Shown: positions 1-10,381 of the stretch, in pieces
Layout of the letters: each line of letters begins with the position of its first letter
How positions within the stretch are numbered: the first letter of the stretch is position 1
From: Capitulum mitella
Lineage: Eukaryota; Arthropoda; Thecostraca; Pollicipedomorpha; Pollicipedidae
Direction of reading: 5' to 3'
Assembly: GCA_030062745.1 (NCBI GenBank)
Contig: CP099848.1
Location: 15,041,568 to 15,105,567 of the forward strand
Length of the DNA stretch: 64,000 nucleotides
The notes under the pieces: generated by a model
Database searches by the model: none
Told to the model about the DNA's origin: nothing
Seen by the model: the letters and a program-made list of their open reading frames with translations, nothing else
Program-made: the position numbers and the translations under genes

Positions 1-25
1 GACCGGTCGTTTGTGCGTGTTTCAG

Positions 26-3000
26 CTGTGGTTCACGCGGCTGGCGCTGCTGGTGCGGCTCCGACAATTCTCCGTGGCCGAGCAGGAAGCCGAGGCCTGG
101 GGAGACCTGGGCACGGCCGACCTCTTCTTCCAGGTTGGTCCCGTCTGTCAGAAGGATCCTGGGCACGGCCGACCTCTTCTTCCAGGTTGGTCCCGTCTGT
201 CAGAAGGATCCTGGGCACGGCCGACCTCTTCTTCCAGGTTGGTCCCGTCTGTCAGAAGGGTCCTGGGCACGGCCGACCTCTTCTTCCAGGTTGGTCCAGT
301 CTGTCAGAAGGGTCCTGGGCACGGCCGACCTCTTCTTCCAGGTTGGTCCAGTCTGTCAGAAGGGTCCTGGGCACGGCCGACTTCTTCTTCCAGGTGGTCC
401 CGTCTGTCAGAAGGGTCCTGGGCACGGCCGACCTCTTCTTCCAGGTTGGTCCCGTCTGTCAGAAGGGTTCCACTCGGTCGGCGGCGTGACGTCTCGGTCC
501 TCGCGCATCACGGCCTCCGAGCTTCTGGTCCGCCCGTCACTGTGGAAAATGTGCGGAACGCTGTCTGACTGGTGTTCTGAGTTCGGTTCCCGTTGCCACT
601 GACGGGAATGGTAAAGTTATATCTGTATGCATTCTGTCCGGCTTGCCGTTCCATCGCCATCCAGTAGTGATTTTGGTCTATCCTAGTGCTGCATTGATTA
701 AACGTGTTCGTTCATCCGGGTCTTCAAACCATTAGACGAACTTTTGTTGTGTCTGTTGTTGATTGGACGATTGAGGCTGCATGGTTTCTTTGTCAGGCAC
801 GGTTTTATCCATTCTGACCAGGTGACGTATAATATGTCAGAGTGTTTAGCTGCATATCGTGTCTGTGGTTTTCCCGTCCCGGTGAGCTATTTTGTTCTTT
901 GTGTCATCAACGTGACTCATCTCTCCTCCTCAGCAGTAGTGCTCGGACTTGTGCGGCAGGCGTTGGGGCCAGCTCGAACCTCTTAGTATTGCCGTATTTC
1001 CGTTCCGATTCAGTGTCATCTGCCTCCGTTACAGTACTACCCGGACCTATACGGCGGTCGTTTGGGCTAGCTGGAGCCTCTCAGTATTGCCGTATTTCCG
1101 TTCTGATTCAGTGTCATCTGCCTCCGTTACAGTACTACCCGGACCTATACGGCGGTCGTTTGGGCTAGCTCGAGCGTCTCATTATTGCCGTATTTCCGTT
1201 TTGATTCATTCTTACCTCGCTCCGTTACAGTACTACCCGGACCTATACGGCGGTCGTTTGGGCTAGCTCGAGCCTCTCAGTATTGCCGTATTTCCGTTCT
1301 GGTTCAGTGTTACCTCGCTCCGTTACAGTACTACCCGGACCTATACGGCGGTCGTCGGGGCTCGCTGGTGCCGTTCAGTTTCCGCGTGCTGCTGGCCGAG
1401 CTGCCGCGCTATATGGGGAAGTACCAGACCAGCCTGGACCGACTGTACCAGATTCACGCTGTATGCGAACAGGTGGGCTCGGGCGTCTGCATGTCCTCAA
1501 CTGTGGGTCGGCTTTGATGTTGGGAGGTGCTGTGCGCAGACTCAGATGTTGCTTTTTGGGAGCGTGCGCTTAGTGCTTCGTTATTGTCTGAAGCTGTCGG
1601 TTGTTGGTTTCCGTTGCCTTTGCTGTTTCGTAAGGTTTTGGGGTTGATGCCAGCAGTGGAAAAGATTTTCCGGTGCCGATGGTCTTTGCCATCAGAAGAC
1701 TGGGCTATCCCGACTCCAATGACGTCGTTTGTAGATATTCTCATGTTTCATTATTTGTAGCCGTGCGTGAGTTGCCTACAGACAATGGTATTGATGTCAT
1801 TCTTGACACCTGATATGAACCACATCTGCTGCTTTTGCCTGGCGGGCCCGCCGCCTCCTCTGGACCGTGTTGATTGATTGCTGACGATCGTCAGAGGCCG
1901 CCAGACCGTGTTGACTGATGGCTGACGGTCGTCAGAGGCCGCCGGGCCGTGTTGACTGGTGGCTGACGGTCGTCAGAGGCCGCCATACCGTGTTGACTGA
2001 TGGCTGACGGTCGTCAGAGGCCGCCAGACCGTGTTGACTGATGGCTGACGATCGTCAGAGGCCGCCACACCGTGTTGACTGATGGCTGACGGTCGTCAGA
2101 GGCCGCCGGGCCGTGTTGACTGATGGCTGACGGTCGCCAGAGGCCGCCGGGCCATGTTGACTGATGGCTGACGGTCGCCAGAGGCCGCCGGGCCGTGTTG
2201 ACTGGTGGTTGACGGTCATCTGAGCCGGTCGTCTGGGCCAGCTGACCCTCAGCCCGCCGTCAGATCCTGTCGAACCTGGCCGCCGGCCGCTCGGAGGACG
2301 GCTCGTCGGCGGACCTGCCGGAGGCCTGCCGCCAGCAGTCGGTCGTCCTCTGGAACAGCCGACGGATCAAAGTTGTGTTCTCCATCGTCAACTGCTGCGT
2401 CGGCATGAAGGTGAACCGGCGGCAGGGACGCCGGGGGGGGGGGGGACTGAAGATACGCGTGATACGTGGATAAGATACGTGGATACCCTTGGGAAACGTG
2501 GTCCAGGACTCGGCTTTCCGAATTTCGACCCCAGGAGAACACGGAGCACATGGCACGAGTAATTCGTCCTCTGAATTCGGCTCAGGAGCGTCCGTTTGGA
2601 CAGAATAACAAAAGACCGTCTTGCAATATAGCACGTGGCAATAAAGCAAAAGGATGGGCATTGACAACAGGCCCTAAAGCATTCATATGCAGTCTGGCGA
2701 AATGATTACCGTGCTGCGCAGGCCGACGTAGAGCGGCCGGACCTCGTTGTTTGTTTTTTTTCTTTGCGCCTCGCCTCCATGTCATGCGGCCCTGTGCTCC
2801 GCGGCAGGACTACGAGCAGTCGATCGAGTGCCTGGACCAGCTGTCGGCGGAGCTGCCGGCGAGCTGGCCCAGCCTGCGCTCGGCCGTCGGACGGGTCTAC
2901 CTGCAGCTGGGTAACCTGACTGCGGCCCGCGGCGTCTTCGCCTCGGTCACCGGTGGGTGGTCCTGTCGCCGAGCCGGCGGGGATACGCGCCGCTGGACGG

Positions 3001-4216
3001 AGCCACCTGTGTGCCCATTTTAGTGCTACCGGTGCACTGCGTGCTGGCTAGGCAGGACATGCGTATCTCACACATGTTGTCGTTATGTCCGTTGCCATTT
3101 CTTTTCTTTTCGGCGCGTCGTCGTGTGGTTTGCGATCACACAGTTGTCACTCAAAGGAAGGGACTACGCAGGAGCGGACATAGCTCCCCTTCATCGGCGT
3201 CCGAGCCCCAGAGCTGGTCTCCACTGCCGTGTTGGAGCGGTCAGCGGTACCGGTCGGTGAGCAGGTCCGACTACCTGTGCTGACGGCCCGGCTGCCCGGC
3301 AGAGAAGCCGCCGACGGAGGACGGCGGCGGAGACCGGCTCTCCACCCAGGTGTTGGTCAATGACGCCTTCCTGGCCATCGGCGAGAACCGATTCGCAGAG
3401 GCGCAGACCAAGTTCGAGCGCGCCCTGCAGCTGGAGCCGGAGAACGCCACGGTGAGACGCCCCCCCCCCCGATCCGAGCCTGCCAAACGGACGGCTGCCG
3501 ATCCCCCCTCGCCGCGGACTTGCAGTCGGTGGGCCGCATTACGGCCCAAGACAAAGCGGCGACTCGGCTTAATGCGAGTGCAGTAATGCGAGTGCATTTC
3601 ATGCGAGTGCAACAGATATTTGCAAACTGAGATAGCCGAGCTGTTTATCCTTGGTGTAGAAATCGCTTTCTGATCTACACTGTTGGTCCATGTTTTATAA
3701 TTACGGATTGAAATGCCGTGTCCCATGTTTTGTAGCGAATTCCCTTTTCTTTAATTCCATTTTTTTTTAATTCCATTTCTGGTTGTTGCAGTTGTCACTG
3801 GACGAATAAGTGACGTAATACAGTGAGCGTAAATAAACGATATCATGTGTGAATCCTTGCCACCTGTCGTTCAGGCTTCTTATGTGGTGCTTTAAGGTGG
3901 AGCCTTAAACGGAATCTTCAATGTCATCACCCGCTCACAGGCTGACGAAATCGCTCACTGCCCTCAACGCCGATGGACATTTCCCTGTCTCTGTCCGTAC
4001 GAGGGATGTCGCTGTGCATTCTTTTGAGAGGACCGGGCCCACCCAGTGTTAATTTGCGCCCACCCAATGTTGGTTTGCCCCCCCCCCCCCCAATATTTTC
4101 TGCTGGTTGTAAAGGGAAATGAGCAATAACGAAAAGAACGACCTCAGTAAGAGATAGGCATAAAGTAAAGAATAAAGTTAAAAACGATGCATATGTCTGT
4201 CTTTCTATCTTCCATC

Positions 4217-4259
<43 letters not shown>

Positions 4260-4859
4260 CCTGTACATGGGGCTAAATGCAGTTTTCCATTTGATGAATA
4301 GTAACAGAAAAACTTATAAACTTCCGTTGGTCAAAATAAAGATGAGTTGAGTTCCGTTGAAAAACCCACTTTCGGGGGGAGGGTTAGGTTGTCGGGCTCC
4401 GGGCTGGGCCCCCCAATCATTTCCGGACATCGACATCCGTGATCTGCACAGTGTTGAATGACTTGACTTACGATAATATCTACCTGTCAGTTTTTCGCGT
4501 CTGACCTCTGTCTTCCGACGGTGCTCTGGTGGCGTCAGGTGGTGGCATATCTCTGTCAGTCTGTTGTGCATGACGGACGGTGGTCGTCTTACGGCGCTGG
4601 TTTCCGTCAGGTGCTGACAAACCTGGCCGTGTGCCTGTTGTACCAAGGCCGGCTGGGAGACGCCGTCTCCATGCTGGAGACGGCCGTGTTCTCGCGGCCC
4701 GAGCTGCTTCAGGAGACAGTGCTGCTGAACCTGTGCACCCTGTACGAACTCCAGACGTCAAAGTGCAACAAGAAAAAGGTGGAACTCCTCTTGCGTGTTG
4801 GTATGCAGAAGGGTGACGGTTTCAATGTGGGTTGCCTCAAGCTGCAGTCGGCTGCGTAA
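26..4859 (+). CDS. TRAPPC12: TRAPPC12 orthologue, last six exons (5' part lies outside the window)
   Basis: Subunit of the TRAPP III tethering complex; in animals it acts in ER-to-Golgi/autophagy trafficking (family knowledge). Exons read from the sequence: 26-133, 1329-1472, 2264-2410, 2808-2952, 3303-3451 and 4611-4859. All junctions are AG/GT and phases match (0, 0, 0, 1, 0), giving a continuous protein that ends in TAA at 4857-4859. The product aligns by eye with the C-terminal half of human TRAPPC12. Exon 2 carries YYPDLYGGRRGSLVPFSFRV against human [20 protein letters not shown]. Exon 5 carries NDAFLAIGENRFAEAQ, and the last exon ends in GDGFNVGCLKL. The region is a series of TPR-like helical hairpins. 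The first exon begins at an acceptor at 24-25, so the start codon and the N-terminal part are upstream. Both ends of the first intron are tandemly duplicated (see repeats). Identification is firm; exact splice use at the duplicated sites is inferred. Confidence 0.93.
106..468 (+). repeat. 52-bp minisatellite, about 7 copies, spanning the exon/donor boundary of TRAPPC12
   Basis: Unit starts lie at 106, 158, 210, 262, 314, 366 and 417; the sixth unit is 51 bp. Each unit holds the last 28 bases of the first visible TRAPPC12 exon, the GT donor, and 24 intronic bases. Every copy therefore recreates a donor site. Only the first continues the exon in its original form; use of later donors would add 52-bp steps and shift the frame. 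Confidence 0.95.
469..962 (+). other. TRAPPC12 intron 1, unique part
   Basis: Intronic sequence between the 52-bp and 98-bp arrays. I see no open coding segment, terminal repeats or RNA-like structure in it. Confidence 0.6.
963..1366 (+). repeat. 98-bp minisatellite, 4 copies, spanning the acceptor/exon boundary of TRAPPC12
   Basis: The acceptor motif recurs at exactly 98-bp spacing (ACAG at 1031, 1129, 1227 and 1325). Each unit holds intron end, AG, and about 35 bases of the start of the next exon. Only the last copy runs into the full exon. In the first three copies the exon-like start reaches an in-frame TAG 12 codons in, so upstream acceptors would truncate the protein. Confidence 0.95.
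1862..2230 (+). repeat. 41-bp minisatellite, about 9 copies, in TRAPPC12 intron 2
   Basis: The motif CCGTGTTGACT recurs every 41 bp from 1865 to about 2193, with small differences between copies. The array stops just before the acceptor at 2262-2263. It does not include exon sequence, unlike the two arrays in the previous intron. Confidence 0.93.
2411..2807 (+). other. TRAPPC12 intron 3
   Basis: Ordinary intron with a G-run near 2440 and a pyrimidine-rich tract before the acceptor. Nothing else is visible. Confidence 0.6.
4000..4441 (+). mobile_element. hAT-type MITE, copy 1 (in TRAPPC12 intron 5)
   Basis: Homologous along its length to the copies at 38400-38816 and 56015-56407. All share a block of CCCACCCAATGTTGG, then CCAATATTTTCTG, then GCAGTTTTCCATTTG, ending in CCAATCATTT...GACAT. 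The ends are imperfect inverted repeats (GGATGTCG / CGACATCC). No target duplication is visible at this copy, but two sister copies have 8-bp duplications. A (TA)n run at about 4218-4256 lies inside it. It carries no coding sequence. Confidence 0.75.
4218..4256 (+). repeat. (TA)n microsatellite
   Basis: Uninterrupted AT dinucleotide run inside the MITE copy in TRAPPC12 intron 5. Confidence 0.97.
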
Positions 4860-5870
4860 TATGACTAGATGTTCCGTGTACTTACAGGGTGACTGGCTTA
4901 GAATTTTGCTATTGTGATTTGATTTGCTTGGGTATGGACGTGCATTTCTGTTTCATAAAGATCCTCTCAAGTCAGTGGTAAAAGCACCTGGATGTGTATG
5001 TTCGCTGACACTAAAGATCTTAAGGTTCTATCTTGGATTTTGCACGTATTGGACGGGTTTTCGATATGTGCACACTAAAGATAGATGAATGCCAGCAGTT
5101 CTTCATTGTGTGCATAATAACAAGTGATGCATACCTTGGTATATATCATTTAGTGGTGTTTTCTCGGAGACTGTCGTTCTGTGCACCTGGTGTGTACAGA
5201 AGGTGTCATGCAGCTAGTGTGAACACGTTGACTTGTTCGCCAAAAAAAACTGAAGGTTTGAATTATATTTCGTTCGCTGGTGACTGGTCAATTGGGCTGG
5301 TGTGTTTAGGGAGGTATGTTACACATTCATGCTTATTTATGATGGAATACAGTATAATGGATCATCACCTCTTTATCACCTCTAAAAATATTTCTTTAAA
5401 TATCTTTGCAAGGAAGTGCTTCTAACGTGTCTCACGTCGAAGCAGAGACTAGCGACACAACAGTGGAGCATGCTAGCCTTTTTCTCCCGTCTCTCCCATG
5501 AACCGAATTACCAATGTTTGACTTGGTAGATGTCTGCGACGCGACAGATGCCTGCACCTCGGACCTCGTCCTCTCACCTGGCCAGCTCTCACGTTGATAA
5601 GGCGCCGACAGGTTCTCCCGGACAACGCTCCGCTGCCAGGCAAGGCGACCGGGCTTAATCCGGGCGTCGTTCGGCCCCCAACGGCGGAGCTCAGGCCATC
5701 TGCGTCACGGCGTCGCCATGTCAAGGCGGAAATGTGCGCTTCTGTGAAGCGTTCCGAACCGCGAGCTGTTCAAGACGAAAAGGCTGGGGACACATTTAAT
5801 TCCTGTTATGGTATGGGTACTCGGACATCTGGCATTAAACAAATGTTGCGCTGTTAAAATTTACCAGATA
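4860..5870 (+). other. TRAPPC12 3' flank, no gene recognised
   Basis: Presumed 3' UTR and intergenic DNA. I see no clear AATAAA close to the stop and no credible coding segment; short open frames on both strands lack any recognisable motif. Confidence 0.5.
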
Positions 5871-6232
5871 ATTCAAAATCGAAAGAGATAAAGCGTGCTT
5901 TGCACGTTTTTGTTTTGCATGGAAATATACTCAAGGACCTCCGAATGACGTCAGTAGTGACTTAGGCGGCTAGAATTCTGTGGGTAGATAGACCAGCACC
6001 AGGGCCATCGAACGTTACCTGATATGATGGGCATGCTCCAAGGGGCCATGTGCAGCGCGCGTGCGCCTTTTTACACCCCTATGTTTCTTATGGGCCAATT
6101 GGCGGGACGCAAACGGCACAGTTTGGCGGGATGATGGCTTGGAAAGGCGGACGGGCAGCTGGACGACCAATTTAGATGGATTCAGGCCGAAACGGGGTTA
6201 CAGCCTACACGTGAAGTGCAAGGTGCCCAAGA

Positions 6233-8042
6233 TTAATCCGGCACTGCTTGGGGGTGTCAGACAGGACAGTCTGTCTTTTGTTGTTTTTCTTTTTTTCCTC
6301 TGTTTTTCGTGAATAACTTTCGAACCGTTAGAGCCACCCCAACCAAACTTTCAGTACCAGTGCACCAATCAGTTTTACATATTTCAACATCAAAATCATT
6401 CAAAAACATTCAAAAACAAAATCATGTCCATGCTAGGTAAGGTCATGGAGATATGACGTCATAAACGAACCTTTGCACGCATGTTTCCGGCTCTTCGGGC
6501 GGTGGCATGAACATGCTTCGTTGTTTTTGATAATATTCGCAACTATAATGCATAGATTTTTGAATTTACGTATGAAACAGCCCCCAAAAGGATATACAGC
6601 GATGAAACGTCAACATCAGAGGTCATGTTAGGTCACATGCATGATGACAGTTGGACTGATTTAATTTATATCCGCCTCCTCGCAAGGTCCACCAAGGCAA
6701 CGTGAGGTTATAACCCCATTTCCATGGCACTAGCGAATCGGGATTTCCCTTCAAATCCCAATTTCAGAGGTCATGAACACATCTCTTTTAGCAAACTGGA
6801 TTGGAGTTGGGAATCCGGACTGAAAAAGATTTCGCGAGGAAATCCGGATTACCCTTGATTTGGAAACATGGCAGTATTATGCGTCGCATTTGTTTTGGTG
6901 TCCTGCGAAGGGGGAGGTAACACCCAAATCAGTTTCTTCTCTGTTGGCGGCTTCGTGACAAAAAACGATAAACTGGCACTATGACATTCTCAAATCCCAC
7001 ACAATACCAGTCCGCTACAGCAAACTCAGTCCATTCGGTAATATATTATGGAATAGATTTCCGTACGTTCGGAAGGGAAATGTCATCCATACGCCGTAAT
7101 TGACGGCCAATCCGAGATTTCCCGAAGTAATCCAGACTCTGAAATCTCGAATGTACTCCGGATATGCTGTGTATGATCCTGGAAGCGCCACTTGAAATCC
7201 CGATTTCGCTCCTGAAGGAGATCCGACTTGCAATTCAACCCTGTCATGGAAACGGGGCTTACGTCAAGTCACGTCTTGTCGACGTCAAAACGAAACGAAA
7301 AAAACATTGTATGTAGAAGATCGTTCAGCAGCGACAGAAAGCAATCCTTGCTCCTAGTCAGAAAATGAAAAATGCTTACGTGTCTTGACTTGGCTTGACC
7401 TTGACCCGATAAAGACCAGACAAAGATAGAGCAGATTTAATTATCAGGTGTCTTTTCATTTCTGTGTTTGACGCAGTGAAGAATCCCAGCGAATGATTAT
7501 TGTTTTTGTCAGGAGTAATGCACCCTTTTCTGGCCTGACCTAGAATGGCCTTGAATGGATGAAAATCAGGTAACACCAAACGGTCACCGAGGTTTCACTT
7601 CTGTCTTTTTTGTCACGTGGATCAGAACGGCTGCAAGTAAATACTGATCTTTCGGATGTAAGGTAAGAGCAATATTTAACCTGACCTAGGCTGAGCTTGA
7701 CCCGATATTTTTCATATTTTTGGCATGCTTCTAATGCAGAAGATCGTGGCCTTTCGTATGGTACCTATCTGAAGGCTCTAAGATCAGTATTGCCGATGGT
7801 ATGATGTACGAACCGGTGTCAGTTTTTCCGACGCCGTGTTATGCGTTTTGCTTGACTTATGACGTCATCAGCCACGTGACCAGAGCTTACATGGTATTTT
7901 CTGAATCGCAAGGCTCAGGGCTATCGATTGGTGGTAGACCGGTTCAGATTCGACGGTTAGATCCTGAGATAGCAGGAGGGTGCCCATTTTGACACCCGCC
8001 AGGGTCGCGGGTATAAAAACATGCCAGGCGGTGCCGGGTTAA
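6233..8042 (-). mobile_element. TTAA MITE family 1 (piggyBac-like ends), copy interrupted by a second MITE
   Basis: Bounded by TTAA at 6233-6236 and 8039-8042. Terminal inverted repeats have the family form CCCGGCACCGCCTGG, clearest at the right end. Homologues lie at 17290-18548, 29023-29997 and 42159-43453; this copy is in the opposite orientation. Length minus the nested insert is about 1.26 kb, equal to the other copies. TTAA duplication and CCC-starting ends are typical of the piggyBac superfamily (family knowledge). No transposase is visible. The related site at 9567-9570 keeps a single TTAA. Confidence 0.88.
6711..7258. mobile_element. MITE nested inside the TTAA MITE
   Basis: About 548 bp with inverted ends: TAACCCCATTTCCATGGCA on the left against the reverse complement of TGTCATGGAAACGGGGC on the right. 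TTA occurs on both sides (6708-6710, 7259-7261), which would suit a 3-bp PIF/Harbinger-type duplication, though the exact edge is ambiguous. Subterminal stretches around GAAATCCCGATTTC are also palindromic. Sister copies of the host element lack this block, which confirms it is an insertion. It is non-coding. Confidence 0.8.
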
Positions 8043-9821
8043 CACCCCGCCTTTATTGCCGAAAGTGTTAACTTTGGGTTTCTGAAAATTGGTGGGCAGG
8101 AGGATGCCATACGCGCCATTCGATACATGTGGCTGTTTTGCACGTCAATAGCTTCAGCCGGGTGTGTGTGGGACTCACATGCTGAGGTCTGCCCCTTTGC
8201 CATTTAGGCCTTTGGCCTTTGCCATTTAGCTGTCAATGCTGGAGGCGCCAAATTTCGTGGTGGGCTGCAGTCACAGACGCCATGCACGACAACGAAGACC
8301 TGGGCATCTGTGGCAAGATGCGATCGATGTGAGTGTGGAACTCGTTGGACTTGGGATCCTCCGTTTGCGGAAGGTGCACGATTCATTTCTACCTGCATGA
8401 CGTAATATCGTGACTTCTCGAACGCTGAAAATTGGCGGGCAGGAGCACGTAATACGTGGCAGTGAATATGTCTGGCTGTTTTGCGTGCCAATAGCGTCAG
8501 CCTGGTGTGCGCGGGACGCACGTTCTGAAGCGCCATTGGCCACTTCAGGCCTTTGGTTTGAGAGCCGCTGATACTGGACGCGCCAAATTTTGTGGTGGGC
8601 TGCAAAGTAATAAACGCCATCCAGGACAAGAAAGATTTAGGGCATGAATGCCATCTATGAGAGCCTGCAGCTTGTTGGACTTGGTGTCCTCCGTTAGCGG
8701 GAAGGTGCACAATTCATTGTTTCTACGGGCATGACGAGGACGGCAGGCATCGTTTCATAAGGGCAATGTTAGTACTAAGCAGATGCACAGGTTTGCGTGC
8801 GATACAGAGCTTAGATTTCGACCCCAAGTCAACCGTGTAACGCGTTGGTTTGCCTGTAGTCCAAAATCGAAAGAGGCAAAAGCGTGCTTTGCCTGTTTTT
8901 AGCGAAATGAGATTTCGTACATGGAGGTCGCTTGGAAAAGTGCAGATCGAGATGTTTGTCAGTCTATTCAAGCTTCCGAGCGTCTAGCGCCCGAAAGGGT
9001 CTGCCGATCGCGACACAAATGGAACGATCAGGTGCGTCGACTCGGCGAACAGGTTATGATGCAGGTTTCGAAGCGATTCGTGGCATATGGCACGTGCCAC
9101 GTGGAGCGAGCCGGACCTTTGCAGAATGAAATTAATCACGGGCACTGGTCAAACTACGGGTGTTGATTGACTTGGTGACAACATGGCCCGCGTGCGGGTG
9201 CGCGCTTTTGTGGTCGTCACCCACGATCCACGTGGCGATCCACAGACAAGAGTTTCCATTTGGACTCAGAGACCTCCGAGTGATGTCATCAGCGGCCAAA
9301 GTGGCTGAAATTTGGTGTGTGGATAGACCAGTATTAAGGCTATCCAAAGATGCTTCATATGATGGGCAGGGTTCAACGGGTCACGTGCAGCGCGCGTGCG
9401 CCTCTCCTACACACCTGTTTCTTACGGATTAACTTGCGGAACGAAAACAGCACACGTGGGTGCGATGATGGCTGGGAAAGGCGGACGGGCAGCTGGACGA
9501 TCAATTCCGATGGATTCATACCGAAACGGGGGTGCAGCTTGCACGTTAAGCGCGAGGTGCACAAGGTTAACACCTCTCCCTCATTGCTGCAAAGCTACTA
9601 CCTCTGGGATGCTGAATATTGGCGGGCAGGAGCGTGTGATACATGGCAGTCGATATGTGTGGCTGTTTTCCATGCCAATAGCTTCAGCCTGATGTGTGCA
9701 GGACGCACGTGCTGAGTTGTACCCCTTTGCCATTCAGGCCTTTGCTTTGGGAACCGCTGATGCTGGTGGTGCCAAATATTGTTGTGCACTGCAGAATCAC
9801 AAACCCCATCCAGGACAGGCA

Positions 9822-10065
9822 CTTAGTCAGAATTTTCCTCAAGGTGGGGGGGGGGCAAATGTCAAATTTTGTCATATACCACAGGAATATGACGAAATTT
9901 ACAAGAAAAGGCAACAGTTTTAGGCAATTTATCTCATGTTTAATGCACAGGAAGACATATAATGTTTGTTTTTGCAACATATATATGATCACTTTTACGT
10001 ATTCATGCGAAATCGCCATGTATCTAGTGTAGACCGCTTGGCTCAGGGGGGCCATGGCCCCCCGA
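9822..10065 (-). mobile_element. MITE fragment related to 59753-60027
   Basis: Reverse-complement homologue of the element at 59753-60027, sharing a block with TTTGTCATAT, GCACAGGAA and GTTTTTGCAACATATATATGA, and a G-rich terminal segment. The left side begins near an AGTCAGAATTTTCC stretch that resembles the other copy's terminal repeat. The right terminal repeat is not clear here. Confidence 0.6.
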
Positions 10066-10381
10066 CGAGAATCAGTTTTTATTCCTGCTGTCTCTGCGAT
10101 GTAACAGACAAAAGAAAAAGAGATGTATGAAATTTCGATATTGACTTCAAACGAATCGTGTCACGAGTTGGTTTGCCTGTAATGTATATCGGGAAGTGAA
10201 GCAAAGAATGGTCCAGAATCTTAAGAATCATTGTCGCACAGAACAAGCTCAAATTTAAGGATGTGCCGCAGACAACACGGGACGTGCCACCATCAAAAAT
10301 ACTTAATCCCAGGCAAACCAACGAACACCGCAAGAAGTGGCCTCTCGGGCCAGCTTGAGCCCCACGCCTTCCTGTACAGCA

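Larger units (their letters stand above)
5870..9820 (+). repeat. Cluster of a dispersed repeat family, several copies, with nested insertions
   Basis: Blocks recur in the same orientation. About 6010-6235 matches 9355-9575 (GCAGCGCGCGTGCGCCT, then AAGGCGGACGGGCAGCTGGA). About 8085-8300 matches 8430-8640 and 9605-9815 (ATTGGCGGGCAGGAG, then CCAATAG, then CCATCCAGGACA). 5870-5925 resembles 8865-8905. The 6233-8042 element interrupts one copy, and the copy at 9355-9815 shows the uninterrupted arrangement. No protein motif is recognisable in any frame. Confidence 0.8.

Noticed and set aside
106-468. Regular short repeats that might suggest a CRISPR array
   Set aside because: The units are directly adjacent without unique spacers, and the organism is a eukaryote.
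11-602. Long plus-strand frames through the 52-bp repeats
   Set aside because: They exist because the repeat lacks stops in several frames; the real exon ends at 133 where the TRAPPC12 alignment stops.
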